Assembly (NCBI RefSeq): GCF_004804275.1
Contig: NZ_STGI01000007.1
Location: 124,001 to 188,000 of the forward strand
Length of the DNA: 64,000 nucleotides
From: Herbaspirillum sp. ST 5-3
Lineage (GTDB): Bacteria; Pseudomonadota; Gammaproteobacteria; Burkholderiales; Burkholderiaceae_D
Direction: 5' to 3'
The notes under the pieces are model-generated. The model made no database searches and had not been told where the DNA came from. It worked only from the letters and a program-made list of their open reading frames with translations. Numbering within the stretch: position 1 is the first letter of the stretch; each line of letters opens with the position of its first letter. This document shows positions 53,256 to 62,008 of this stretch, piece by piece. The position numbers and the translations under genes were made by a program.

Positions 53256-53654
53256 ATGCGTCACTCGATTCTGTTGTTGTGTTTTGCGCTTGCAGCATGC
53301 GCAACGACGGGGTCGAGCGGTGGCCTCATTACCATTGAAACCGCGTCGGGCGGGCAACCGTTGCCGGGAGCCCGTTGTGCCGTCAGTACCAATGCGGGAA
53401 ACTGGAACGTGACGACACCGGCGACGGTCGCAGTGGGGAGCGCCAACGGCGATTTGCGTGTGACATGCAACAAGGAAGGGTACCGCGCATCAGAAGTGCT
53501 CTACAGACCGTCGAGCCCCGTCGGATCCGGCGTTGGAGTAAGTGCTGGTGGCGGTGGAGGGCATGTCGGGGTAGGTGTTGGGCTGAGTTTTCCGGTCAAT
53601 CTTGGCGGCGGGACGTATCCGTCGCGGGTAACGGTGGACATGAACCCGCAATGA
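53256..53654 (+). CDS. Small Gly-rich predicted lipoprotein, unknown function
   Basis: A 132-residue protein eight bases after lpdA, with TAGGAG before its ATG. A lipoprotein signal peptide ends in the lipobox L-A-A-C. The mature part has a beta-type pattern (I-T-I-E-T-A-S-G-G, L-P-G-A-R-C, G-D-L-R-V-T-C-N-K-E-G-Y) like a carboxypeptidase-regulatory or PEGA-type fold, two cysteines, and a C-terminal Gly/Val-rich stretch (V-S-A-G-G-G-G-G-H-V-G-V-G-V-G). An envelope location is likely; the function is not recognised. A terminator follows at 53740. Confidence 0.7.
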   Translation: MRHSILLLCFALAACATTGSSGGLITIETASGGQPLPGARCAVSTNAGNWNVTTPATVAVGSANGDLRVTCNKEGYRASEVLYRPSSPVGSGVGVSAGGGGGHVGVGVGLSFPVNLGGGTYPSRVTVDMNPQ

Positions 53655-53739
53655 GTCCTTCAAGGTGTATCAACCGAAGTGACGCAGACAAGGCATAATT
53701 TACAGAAATTGCGCTTAAGTATCGCTGAGTTGACGTAGT

Positions 53740-53765
53740 GGGCGAGCGTGTCTCGCCCATTTTTA
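53740..53765 (+). terminator. Rho-independent terminator of the suc-lpd operon
   Basis: A 7-bp stem GGGCGAG (53740-53746) / CTCGCCC (53752-53758) is followed by ATTTTTA. Confidence 0.8.
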
Positions 53766-53837
53766 TGTTGACGTGTCAAAGGCGAGCGAACCGGTTGAAA
53801 CAACTGCAATGCAGGAATAAGTGAAGTAACAAAAAAT

Positions 53838-54935
53838 ATGAATGTCAGGGAGTTCTACGAACACGCACTCGTGCAGCGTGGCTATGCGTCCGACGAGGCG
53901 CAGCTGCGGGCAGTGGCGCGCTTGCAGCAGGCGTATGAGGAGTGGGGCGCGTACAAGTCGCAACGCTCCAGCAAGATCAAGCGTCTGATCAGCCGACCCG
54001 ATGTGCCGCGTGGTGTCTACATGTGGGGAGGCGTCGGGCGTGGCAAATCCTTCCTCATGGACAGCTTCTATTCGGTTGTTCCTGTTGTTCGCAAGACGCG
54101 ATTGCACTTCCACGAATTCATGCGCGGAGTGCATCGTCAGCTGGATGATCTGAAAGGCGTGGCTGATCCGCTGAATGAAGTCGCACGCCGTATTGCAAAG
54201 AAATACCGGCTGATTTGCTTTGACGAGTTTCACGTATCCGATATTGCGGATGCAATGATCCTGTATAACCTGCTTAAAGCCTTGTTCGATAACGGCGTGT
54301 CGTTTGTCATGACATCCAACTATGCGCCGGATGCACTATATCCGGATGGCTTGCATCGCGACCGCATCCTGCCGGCGATTGCTTTGCTGAATGACAAGCT
54401 GGACGTGTTGAACGTTGACGCGGGCCGCGATTATCGCAAACGGACCCTTGAGCAGGTCGAGATGTATCACACGCCCTTGGGCGCCGCTGCGGACCATGCA
54501 CTGCGCAATGCTTTTGCCGATCTCGCCGAAACCGCAGACGAGGATCCGCTGATTCACATCGAGGCTCGCGAAATCAAGTCGCTGCGGCGCGCGGGCGGCG
54601 TCATCTGGTTCGACTTTGCGACCTTGTGTGGCGGACCGCGTTCGCAAAACGATTATCTCGAAATCGCGAGCTGTTTTCATACCGTCATCTTGTCCGGCGT
54701 TCCATGCATGTCAGCGGCCATGTCTTCCGAAGCACGTCGATTTACCTGGTTGATTGACGTCTTGTACGATCACAAAGTGAAGCTGCTGATGTCGGCCGAA
54801 GTAGAGCCGGAGCAGCTATACACGCAGGGCGCGCTTGCCAATGAATTTCATCGCACGGTTTCGCGCATCATCGAAATGCAGTCGTCGGAATACATGACCA
54901 GCGAGCGTCGCGACGTCGTTGGTTCGATCGCATGA
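53838..54935 (+). CDS. zapE: Cell division protein ZapE (AFG1-like ATPase)
   Basis: A 365-residue P-loop ATPase of the AFG1/ZapE family, which in E. coli associates with the FtsZ ring during constriction and under stress. Walker A is W-G-G-V-G-R-G-K-S-F (about 63-72) and Walker B L-I-C-F-D-E-F-H-V-S-D-I. F-H-E-F-M and F-V-M-T-S-N-Y-A-P are further family marks. Its placement just after the suc-lpd operon recurs in Burkholderiales. No membrane segment. Confidence 0.93.
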   Translation: MNVREFYEHALVQRGYASDEAQLRAVARLQQAYEEWGAYKSQRSSKIKRLISRPDVPRGVYMWGGVGRGKSFLMDSFYSVVPVVRKTRLHFHEFMRGVHRQLDDLKGVADPLNEVARRIAKKYRLICFDEFHVSDIADAMILYNLLKALFDNGVSFVMTSNYAPDALYPDGLHRDRILPAIALLNDKLDVLNVDAGRDYRKRTLEQVEMYHTPLGAAADHALRNAFADLAETADEDPLIHIEAREIKSLRRAGGVIWFDFATLCGGPRSQNDYLEIASCFHTVILSGVPCMSAAMSSEARRFTWLIDVLYDHKVKLLMSAEVEPEQLYTQGALANEFHRTVSRIIEMQSSEYMTSERRDVVGSIA

Positions 54936-54974
54936 GCATCAACGAATTAAAGCGGAGGCCATCTGAATTACTTC

Positions 54975-55715
54975 ATGTCTGGAATACTCCAATCGGCCGC
55001 ACTTCGCAGGGTCCTCGTTTGTCTCGCATGTGCGACCACTGTCCTGTTTTCCGCTACTGCACCGGCGCAGCAAGCCGCAGTCGATTCGTCGGCAAGCGTC
55101 GCCGCTCGGTATCCTGCCGGGTCGATCAAGTCAGTCGAAATGGCTGACGCTGCATTGGCTGATGCGAACAAGGAGCGGTCGGAGACTCAGGCGCGGTTCG
55201 CTGCAGCAGAACAAGCCTGCCAATCGAAGTTTTTTGCGACATCATGCATCGAGCAGGCAAAAGAGCATCGTCGCGAGGCACTGATGCGTTTACGCGCCGT
55301 CGAGATCGAGGCACACACTTTCAAGAGGCAAATACGCGTGACTGAGCGGGATCAGGCGTTGGCAATCAAGCCGTCTCAGGAAGACTCCAGGCGGGAGCCG
55401 GGCAGGCACCGCAAAGCCGACCGGCCGATCAACGGCAAGAGCCCTGCCGAGAATGCGCAGGCGGAGAAGGCCGCAGAGCCTGGCCGTAAAGTGCAAACCA
55501 CGATCTTTTCCGACCGCACGGCTCGCCATGAAGAAAAGTTGAAGGAAATCCGTGCAGAAGAAGCTGCGAATGCAAAAAAGCGCGCGGAAAATGTTGCAGC
55601 TTACGAGAGAAAAGTGGCGGAAGCCAAAGAGCACCAAAAGCAAATAGAGGCCAAAAAAGCGGAAAAGGAAGAAAAGCGCCGAAGCAAGCAGGCATCGCAG
55701 CCGGCACAACAATGA
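54975..55715 (+). CDS. Exported coiled-coil protein, unknown function
   Basis: A 246-residue protein with a signal peptide (residues about 1-31, cleaved near A-P-A). Mature residues contain a Glu/Arg/Ala-rich helical region (about 55-115) with two cysteines (C-Q-S-K-F-F-A-T-S-C). After a polar linker comes a long Lys/Glu/Ala coiled coil (about 175-240, E-E-K-L-K-E-I-R-A-E-E-A-A) ending in a Lys/Gln-rich tail. It looks periplasmic. GGAGG lies about 17 bases before ATG 54975, far for a normal site, so the exact start is uncertain. It converges on the PP2C phosphatase. No family recognised. Confidence 0.7.
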   Translation: MSGILQSAALRRVLVCLACATTVLFSATAPAQQAAVDSSASVAARYPAGSIKSVEMADAALADANKERSETQARFAAAEQACQSKFFATSCIEQAKEHRREALMRLRAVEIEAHTFKRQIRVTERDQALAIKPSQEDSRREPGRHRKADRPINGKSPAENAQAEKAAEPGRKVQTTIFSDRTARHEEKLKEIRAEEAANAKKRAENVAAYERKVAEAKEHQKQIEAKKAEKEEKRRSKQASQPAQQ

Positions 55716-55772
55716 ATCCGGTCGCAGCGGTTGCGAGCCGAAGAACTCCTCCGACGCCGGATTCGAATCAAG

Positions 55773-56579
55773 CTACACGGCGCGCTTCATTTTGCTAACG
55801 GTATAGCCCTTGCTTTCCTTTGGAGGTTCGACGAGTCTTACGATGGCCAAGGTGCAATTGTCGCCGGTGCCGTCGCTGGCGCGCTCCCGCGCCTTGTTAA
55901 TCAGCATTTCGGATGCCTGCCGCGGCGAATTCATTGCAATCGCGGCGCCCAGTTCCGTATCCGAAAAATAATGCCATAGGCCATCCGTGCAAAGCAGGAA
56001 AGAGTCGCCAGCTTTCAGGCCGTCGTGGCGTGCGATGGTTACTTCCGGCTCGTTCTCATGCGACCCCAACGCATTGACGAGGACGTTCGAGAGCTGATGA
56101 TTCTGCGCTTCCTCGCGCGGCAACTTGCCTTCCTTGACCAGCATTTCCACGTACGAGTGGTCGACGGTCCGCTCGGCGCAATTCGGGCCGTCGAATCGAT
56201 AGAGACGCGAATCGCCGACATGTGCCCAGATCGCGCTTCTCTCTGGCGTGATGACCAGTGCGATCATTGTGCTGTGCGGCTTCTTTTCGGATGAAATGGC
56301 GCTCAGTTGGATGATGGTATGCGCGTCATGCGCAATCGATTCCAGCATCTTCTCAACCTGGTCCGTCTGAGGGGAAAACAGGTCGAAGGCGAGTTTCGCG
56401 GTGCGAATGACCTGTTCGGCAGCCAGCGCGCCGCCGCTCAATCCTCCCATGCCATCGGCGACAATCGCCATGATGTAACCGGGAGCTCTGGGCGCAGCAA
56501 ACAATGCGGTGCGATCCTGTTGCTCCTTGCGATCGCCGATATGCTGGCCGGTACCTGCCTCAATCTTGTATTGGCTCAT
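55773..56579 (-). CDS. PP2C-family serine/threonine protein phosphatase
   Basis: A 268-residue stand-alone PP2C (PPM) phosphatase dependent on Mn/Mg. The motifs T-G-Q-H-I-G-D-R-K-E-Q-Q-D-R, I-M-A-I-V-A-D-G-M-G-G, W-A-H-V-G-D-S-R-L-Y-R, L-L-C-T-D-G-L-W and D-N-C-T-L-A-I-V-R provide the metal-binding Asp residues in the standard order. ATG 56579 gives the family start; the TTG farther upstream is unlikely. No kinase gene is nearby. Substrates may be an Hpr-type kinase pathway or a type VI secretion signalling system elsewhere; the window does not tell. Confidence 0.9.
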   Translation of the reverse strand: MSQYKIEAGTGQHIGDRKEQQDRTALFAAPRAPGYIMAIVADGMGGLSGGALAAEQVIRTAKLAFDLFSPQTDQVEKMLESIAHDAHTIIQLSAISSEKKPHSTMIALVITPERSAIWAHVGDSRLYRFDGPNCAERTVDHSYVEMLVKEGKLPREEAQNHQLSNVLVNALGSHENEPEVTIARHDGLKAGDSFLLCTDGLWHYFSDTELGAAIAMNSPRQASEMLINKARERASDGTGDNCTLAIVRLVEPPKESKGYTVSKMKRAV

Positions 56580-56831
56580 GGGTGTGGGGTGGATTAAACT
56601 GCTGAGTGGCAAAAAATTATTACATGTGGCAAAGCAGCACCTGATATTTGTAGGCGTTTGTTACATTTTTTAATCATTGTTCGTGGTAATAAACAACAGC
56701 GACTATTGCCGTTGTGCATTACATCCATTTTTGCTCATACACCAGTGTCACCAGGGCTTATCCAGTCAGCGCGCTATACGCCCAAGACTTTCACTCTTAA
56801 AATACAGCTTATCGCGTTCATTTCACAGATC
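56580..56831. other. Divergent promoter region between the phosphatase and DUF465 genes
   Basis: A 252-base A/T-rich region. I see no gene before the DUF465 start; the longer frame from 56658 lacks a coding pattern. TTGTT-N10-AACAA-like repeats occur around 56685-56700. No strong promoter can be named. Confidence 0.4.
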
Positions 56832-57032
56832 ATGATTCCACTGGAAGATATACAACGCAGAATCGTCGAGTTGGAGGTAGAACATCGCGATCTGGATGCG
56901 GTCATCGATCTTTTGACCCGCGATGTCCTGCACGACGAGCTTCAGTTGCGGCGTTTAAAAAAACGCAAGCTCCAGCTTAAGGATCATATAACATTGCTGA
57001 AAATGCAACTTATTCCTGATATTCCCGCCTGA
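56832..57032 (+). CDS. Small DUF465/YdcH-family protein
   Basis: A 66-residue helical protein. Its pattern, D-I-Q-R-R-I-V-E-L-E-V-E-H-R-D-L-D-A-V-I-D-L followed by D-E-L-Q-L-R-R-L-K-K-R-K-L-Q-L-K-D, is the DUF465 signature: two antiparallel helices, the second ending in the conserved R-R-L-K-K-x-K-L x-L-K-D. ATG 56832 gives the family length; the longer upstream frame is rejected. Function is unknown. It is 33 bases before the helicase gene, probably in one transcript. Confidence 0.85.
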   Translation: MIPLEDIQRRIVELEVEHRDLDAVIDLLTRDVLHDELQLRRLKKRKLQLKDHITLLKMQLIPDIPA

Positions 57033-57065
57033 TTTTTTCGGGACATGGGAATTCGATCTCCCTGA

Positions 57066-59105
57066 TTGCCATCCGCTTTGACAGAACACACCGCTTCATC
57101 GCCCGTCCAGGGCAATCACGACGCCGACATCGATCAGTTGTTTGACGCGAATGGACCGCTGAGCCAGGCGGTGAGCGGCTTTCGCCCTCGACAGTCGCAA
57201 ACCGAGATGGCCAAGGCGATCGCCGCAGCTATCGGCGAGCAGAAAACCCTGATTGCGGAGGCGGGCACCGGCACGGGTAAAACCTTTGCGTACCTGGTGC
57301 CTGCGCTGCTCTGGGGAGGAAAGGTCGTCCTGTCGACAGGAACCAAGAATCTGCAAGACCAGCTTTATCTGCGCGACATTCCCACCGTTCGCAAGGCGCT
57401 CAACGCCCCGGTGTCGGTCGCGCTTCTGAAAGGCCGGGCCAACTATGTGTGTCACTTTCATCTGGAGCGTACGCTGCAGAACGGCCGGCTGACGTCGCGC
57501 GAGGATGTGGGATATCTGCGAGAGATTTCACGTTTCATAAAGACGACGAGTTCGGGGGACAAGGCTGAATTGTCCAAGGTTCCCGAATCTGCGCCGGTCT
57601 GGAATCTCGTGACCTCGACACGCGACACCTGTCTTGGTGCCGAGTGCCAGTATTACCAGGATTGTTTCGTCATGAAGGCGCGCAAGGAGGCGCAACAGGC
57701 GGACGTCGTCGTCGTCAATCATCATTTGTTTTTTGCCGATGTCGCGCTGAAGGACACCGGCGTTGCGGAGCTGCTGCCCTCGGCAAATACCATCATCTTC
57801 GATGAGGCGCACCAGCTGCCGGAAACTGCGACACTGTTTTTCGGTGAGACCGTATCGACGTCACAGATACTTGAGTTGTGCCGTGATGTCCTTGCCGAAG
57901 GACTGGCACACGCACGCGACGGTGCCGAATGGGCGAAGGTGGTTTCGCCGGTCGAGCGTGCTGCGCGCGATTTGCGGCTGGCTTTTCCGCAGGATGTCGT
58001 ACGGCTCGCAATCAATCAGATCGCGCCGTCCAGTGTCTTCTTTCCGACGCTGGAGAAATTGCGGGACGAACTCGACGCGATGACGGCTGTCCTGGAAAAA
58101 CAGGCGGAGCGGGCCGAAACCATCGAGCAATGCCGGACGAGGGCGATCGAACTCGGCAACAAGCTGACTGCGTGGACAAAAGGGCAAAACGTTAATGCCG
58201 ACAATGCTGAACCTGGGCAGGAGCGCGTTCTGTGGGTCGAAGCATTTTCCTCGTCCTTGCAATTGCATCAGACGCCGCTGTCAATTGCACCGATATTCAG
58301 CAAGCAGCGCGAAGGATCACCGCGCACATGGATTTTCACGTCGGCTACGCTCGCAGTGAAAAATGATTTCAATCATTACACGTCGCAGATGGGACTCTGG
58401 AATGAACCGGCACAATCCTGGCCGAGTCCGTTTGATTACGGTCGGCAGGGTCTGCTGTATGTGCCGGAGAGTCTGCCGGAGCCGAATTCGCTTGCCTATA
58501 CCGACGCAGTGATCGATGCCGCATTGCCCGTGATTGAGGCGTCGGGTGGGCGGGCCTTCCTTCTTTGCACCACGATACGGGCCGTCAATCGTGCAGCGGA
58601 GCGTTTCCGTGAGGAGTTTGAAAAGCGCAAGCTGCCTTTCCCCCTTTTCGTGCAAGGCGAGGCTGGACGGACCGAATTGCTCGATCGCTTTCGTGCAGCG
58701 GGAAACGCCGTGCTCATCGGCAGCCAGAGCTTCTGGGAGGGAGTCGATGTGCGCGGCGAGGCGCTTTCGCTTGTCATCATAGACAAACTGCCGTTCTCTC
58801 CGCCGGACGATCCGGTACTGGCTGCGCGCATCGACGCGCTGGAGCGGAAAGGATTGAATGGATTCGTTCATCATCAGTTACCCGAGACGATCATCAACCT
58901 GAAGCAGGGCGCGGGACGCCTGATTCGTGACGAAACCGACCGTGGTGTGCTCATGATCTGCGACCCGCGATTGATCTCGAAGCCATACGGACGACGCATC
59001 TGGCAAAGTCTCCCCCCATTCAAGCGGACGCGCGATGCCGCTGAAGTACTGGCATTCTTCCGCGGAGAGCGGCAGGAGGGTGGCGGCGCACAGGTAAGCG
59101 GATAG
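57066..59105 (+). CDS. DinG/YoaA-family ATP-dependent DNA helicase
   Basis: A 679-residue superfamily 2, XPD-like helicase. Motif I A-E-A-G-T-G-T-G-K-T is near residue 65-74; the DEAH box is F-D-E-A-H-Q-L-P; motif VI is Q-G-A-G-R-L-I-R. Cysteines in N-Y-V-C-H-F and D-T-C-L-G-A-E-C-Q-Y-Y-Q-D-C fit an iron-sulfur cluster domain. The length is closer to YoaA than to DinG. The start is not clear: the frame opens with TTG 57066 and TTG 57078, with the first in-frame Met about 45 residues later, inside the conserved region. Confidence 0.88.
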   Translation: MPSALTEHTASSPVQGNHDADIDQLFDANGPLSQAVSGFRPRQSQTEMAKAIAAAIGEQKTLIAEAGTGTGKTFAYLVPALLWGGKVVLSTGTKNLQDQLYLRDIPTVRKALNAPVSVALLKGRANYVCHFHLERTLQNGRLTSREDVGYLREISRFIKTTSSGDKAELSKVPESAPVWNLVTSTRDTCLGAECQYYQDCFVMKARKEAQQADVVVVNHHLFFADVALKDTGVAELLPSANTIIFDEAHQLPETATLFFGETVSTSQILELCRDVLAEGLAHARDGAEWAKVVSPVERAARDLRLAFPQDVVRLAINQIAPSSVFFPTLEKLRDELDAMTAVLEKQAERAETIEQCRTRAIELGNKLTAWTKGQNVNADNAEPGQERVLWVEAFSSSLQLHQTPLSIAPIFSKQREGSPRTWIFTSATLAVKNDFNHYTSQMGLWNEPAQSWPSPFDYGRQGLLYVPESLPEPNSLAYTDAVIDAALPVIEASGGRAFLLCTTIRAVNRAAERFREEFEKRKLPFPLFVQGEAGRTELLDRFRAAGNAVLIGSQSFWEGVDVRGEALSLVIIDKLPFSPPDDPVLAARIDALERKGLNGFVHHQLPETIINLKQGAGRLIRDETDRGVLMICDPRLISKPYGRRIWQSLPPFKRTRDAAEVLAFFRGERQEGGGAQVSG

Positions 59106-59184
59106 TAGCTATACTAATCGCACCCGGAATGTCCGGCGAAGAGCTGCAAACAATGATGTTTCGTTTGGACTTTGAAGAGGTTGC

Positions 59185-60120
59185 ATGGCTGACTCTGCTA
59201 TTTCCTTGGTTCCGGTACGTGTCGCCGAGCTGGCGGTCGGGAAGCCCTTGCAACGTCCGGTTTACGACTGGTACGGAAATCTGCTGCTGGCATCCGGCAG
59301 CGTGATCGAGAGTCAGAGCCAATTGGACGGTCTGATAAATAACGGCTTCATCTACGATCCAAACTGGGATTTGGCACCGGCCCAACGCAAGGCGCCTACC
59401 GTGCCAATCCCGTCGAGGAAACCGAGTCCACCGCCGGAGATTTCCGGCGAAGACCCCAATAGCGGCAACAAGGAGACCATCGTCGCGATGGACGATGTCC
59501 GCTGGTACGTCGGCGAGACCCTGTATCTGCAACTGATCGATAACCCGACGATTCGCTATACCGTACGCCTGATTGGCTTTGTCAAGAACAAGACCGTCTT
59601 TGTCACTCAGCCCGCCATCGACGGCAAGTTCGAGTTTGTGCGCGACGGGCAGACCTTTGTGGTGCGCGCCTTCTCCGGCAAGAAGGCTTATGCGTTCGTG
59701 AGTTCGGCAGTGAAATCGGTGCATACACCGCATCCGTATCTGCACCTGTCGTTTCCGAAAGATGTACGCTGCGCAGTCGTACGGCGCGGGTCGCGAGCAC
59801 AGGTCAGGATCATCGCCTCGGTATCGCTTGGTCAGCCTGAGCGCGTCGGTGCGGCGACGCTGACCGACATGAGTATCGGTGGCACCTCGGGCATCATCAA
59901 GCAGGCACTTGGGTCAAAGGGGGATGAGGGGCTGATCAAATTCAAGGTGCATGCCGCCGGTCAGGACGAATATCTCAGCCTGAAGACGGTTTTGCGTTCT
60001 ATCACGCCTGCCGAGAACGGAGACGGCTACAGACATGGCTTCGAGTTTCTGGACATATCCATGCATGATCGTCTGATCCTGTCCGCGTTCGTCCATCAAA
60101 CCCTTGCCGAAGGAATTTAG
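59185..60120 (+). CDS. PilZ-domain c-di-GMP effector (YcgR/flagellar-brake-like)
   Basis: A 311-residue cytoplasmic protein. An N-terminal half with a YcgR-type beta domain (L-Y-L-Q-L-I-D, R-Y-T-V-R-L-I-G-F-V-K-N-K-T-V-F-V) precedes a PilZ domain. The c-di-GMP motifs are R-R-G-S-R (RxxxR, about residue 200) and D-M-S-I-G-G (D-x-S-x-x-G, about 230). A Pro-rich linker lies at about 70-90. This architecture is found in proteins that slow flagellar rotation or regulate pili on c-di-GMP binding; no flagellar gene lies nearby, so the output is inferred. Confidence 0.87.
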   Translation: MADSAISLVPVRVAELAVGKPLQRPVYDWYGNLLLASGSVIESQSQLDGLINNGFIYDPNWDLAPAQRKAPTVPIPSRKPSPPPEISGEDPNSGNKETIVAMDDVRWYVGETLYLQLIDNPTIRYTVRLIGFVKNKTVFVTQPAIDGKFEFVRDGQTFVVRAFSGKKAYAFVSSAVKSVHTPHPYLHLSFPKDVRCAVVRRGSRAQVRIIASVSLGQPERVGAATLTDMSIGGTSGIIKQALGSKGDEGLIKFKVHAAGQDEYLSLKTVLRSITPAENGDGYRHGFEFLDISMHDRLILSAFVHQTLAEGI

Positions 60121-60167
60121 GACTCTCCTGTCCATGTTTGCCGGGCAGGAGAGCGTCGAGTGCCGGT

Positions 60168-61148
60168 TTACTTCTGCGGTTGAATGACCACTTTGCCCGT
60201 GACTTTGCGGGCAGCCATGTCATTGAGCGCACGCGGCGTATCCGCCAGTGCATAACGTCCCGAAATGTGCGGCTTGATTTTCCCTTCCGCCATCCATCCC
60301 AGCAGTTCTCGCATGGCCGCCTGGTTGGCCTTTGGTTCGCGCCGGGCGAATTCACCCCAGAACACGCCGACCAGGGATGCGCCTTTCAGCAGAGGAAGGT
60401 TCAACGGCAGTTTCGGAATTTCACCGTTGGCAAAACCGATGACCAGATAGCGGCCGCGCCATGCGATGGAGCGGAATGCCGGCTCGGCGTAGATGCCGCC
60501 GACCGGATCGTAGATCACGTCCGGTCCCTTGCCGTCGGTCGCAGTCTTGATTGCTTCGCGCAGGTCTTCCGTGCTGTAGTTGATGGTCGCATCTGCTCCA
60601 TGTTCTTTGCAGATGGCGAGTTTTTCATCGGACGAAGCTGCAGCGATTACACGTGCGCCGAGTGCCTTGCCGATTTCAATTGCTGCCAGTCCGACACCGC
60701 CAGCGGCGCCCAGAACGAGCATGGTCTCACCGGCCTTAAGTTGGGCACGGTCGACAACTGCATGATGCGATGTGCCATAGGTGAGCGTAATCGCGGCGGC
60801 GGTGTCGAAGTCGAGTCCGGGCGGCATCGGCATGACGACTTTCTCGGACGCCGTGATTTGTTGCGCAAACGCGCCCTGGCTGACAAAGGCCAATACCTTG
60901 TCCCCGACTTTGAAATGCGTCACGCCTTCTCCGACGGCGCGCACGACACCTGCCAATTCGCTGCCGGGCGTAAAGGGGAGTTCGGGCTTGAACTGGTATT
61001 TGCCCTGGATGATCAATACATCCGGAAAGTTGACGCCGGCGGCCTGAACATCAATGGCGACCTGACCGGCGCCCGGCACGACGTCCGGCAAGTCCTCTAC
61101 AACCAGTGTGTCAGGCAGGCCCCAGGATTTGCAGAGGATTGCTTTCAT
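60168..61148 (-). CDS. NADPH:quinone oxidoreductase-like medium-chain dehydrogenase
   Basis: A 326-residue zinc-free MDR-family protein. The catalytic N-terminal domain begins M-K-A-I-L-C-K-S-W-G; V-L-G-A-A-G-G-V-G-L-A-A-I-E-I is the NADPH loop; A-A-A-S-S-D-E-K-L follows. The missing Cys/His zinc ligands and the A-A-G-G-V-G motif place it in the quinone reductase/enoyl reductase branch. It is transcribed away from surE. A palindrome AACGATCGTT lies upstream. Substrate is not defined. Confidence 0.9.
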   Translation of the reverse strand: MKAILCKSWGLPDTLVVEDLPDVVPGAGQVAIDVQAAGVNFPDVLIIQGKYQFKPELPFTPGSELAGVVRAVGEGVTHFKVGDKVLAFVSQGAFAQQITASEKVVMPMPPGLDFDTAAAITLTYGTSHHAVVDRAQLKAGETMLVLGAAGGVGLAAIEIGKALGARVIAAASSDEKLAICKEHGADATINYSTEDLREAIKTATDGKGPDVIYDPVGGIYAEPAFRSIAWRGRYLVIGFANGEIPKLPLNLPLLKGASLVGVFWGEFARREPKANQAAMRELLGWMAEGKIKPHISGRYALADTPRALNDMAARKVTGKVVIQPQK

Positions 61149-61187
61149 TGTGTCTCCTTGTATGTTTGCTTATGGTCTATAAAAAAG

Positions 61188-61197
61188 AACGATCGTT
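61188..61197. promoter_or_regulatory. AACGATCGTT palindrome in the promoter region of the quinone-reductase-like gene
   Basis: A perfect 10-bp palindrome about 40 bases upstream of the minus-strand ATG (61148). It could be an operator of a TetR-type regulator. The sequence alone does not identify the factor. Confidence 0.35.
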
Positions 61198-61270
61198 TTA
61201 TTTTAGGCTTATGCCGCAAAATGTCAATAACCTCAGGGGAGGGCCAGATTGCTTCGGTTAAAATTCGCTT

Positions 61271-62008
61271 ATGAAAATTCTTATCAGTAACGACGATGGC
61301 TATCTTGCGCCGGGAATTATCGCTTTGGCTGAGGCGCTGAAGCCGATCGCCGAGATCGTTGTCGTTGCCCCTGATAGCAATCGCTCCGGAAGTTCGAATT
61401 CGCTGACGCTAGATCGTCCGCTCTCTGTGTTCTGCGCCGACAACGGATTCTATTTTGTGAACGGCACGCCGTCGGATTGCGTTCACGTGGCATTGACCGG
61501 CGGTTTTGCCTTCAAGCCCGATCTGATTGTTTCCGGAATCAACCAGGGGCAAAACATGGGGGATGACACCTTATATTCCGGCACGGTCGCTGCAGCGACC
61601 GAGGGTTTCCTGTTCGGTATTCCTGCGATCGCCTTTTCACAGGTCGAAAAAGGATGGGAGCATGTCGACGCAGCAGCGCGAATCGCGCGTGAGTTCGTCG
61701 AGCGCAATCTGGACATGCTGCAAAAGCCGTATTTGTTGAATATAAACATTCCAAACATGCCCTATGAACAGATCAAGGGGCTCAAGGCGACTCGTCTCGG
61801 CAAGCGGCATGAATCCGAAGCCGTGATCAAGACGCAGGATCCGCACGGACGGGAAATTTTCTGGATCGGCCCTGCGGGCAAAGCAAAAGATGCCGGCGAG
61901 GGGACTGATTTTCATGCAGTGGCAAATGGGTTCATCTCGGTTACCCCGTTGCAGATTGACCTGACCCATGCCGGGCAACTGGATGTGCTCAAGAAAGGGC
62001 TGCTATGA
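61271..62008 (+). CDS. surE: 5'/3'-nucleotidase SurE
   Basis: A 245-residue metal-dependent nucleoside monophosphate phosphatase important in stationary-phase survival. The N-terminal I-L-I-S-N-D-D-G-Y contains the metal-binding Asp pair, followed by [15 protein letters not shown] and [21 protein letters not shown] and Y-S-G-T-V-A-A-A are further signatures. Its stop codon overlaps the ATG of pcm, the standard surE-pcm pairing. Confidence 0.96.
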   Translation: MKILISNDDGYLAPGIIALAEALKPIAEIVVVAPDSNRSGSSNSLTLDRPLSVFCADNGFYFVNGTPSDCVHVALTGGFAFKPDLIVSGINQGQNMGDDTLYSGTVAAATEGFLFGIPAIAFSQVEKGWEHVDAAARIAREFVERNLDMLQKPYLLNINIPNMPYEQIKGLKATRLGKRHESEAVIKTQDPHGREIFWIGPAGKAKDAGEGTDFHAVANGFISVTPLQIDLTHAGQLDVLKKGLL

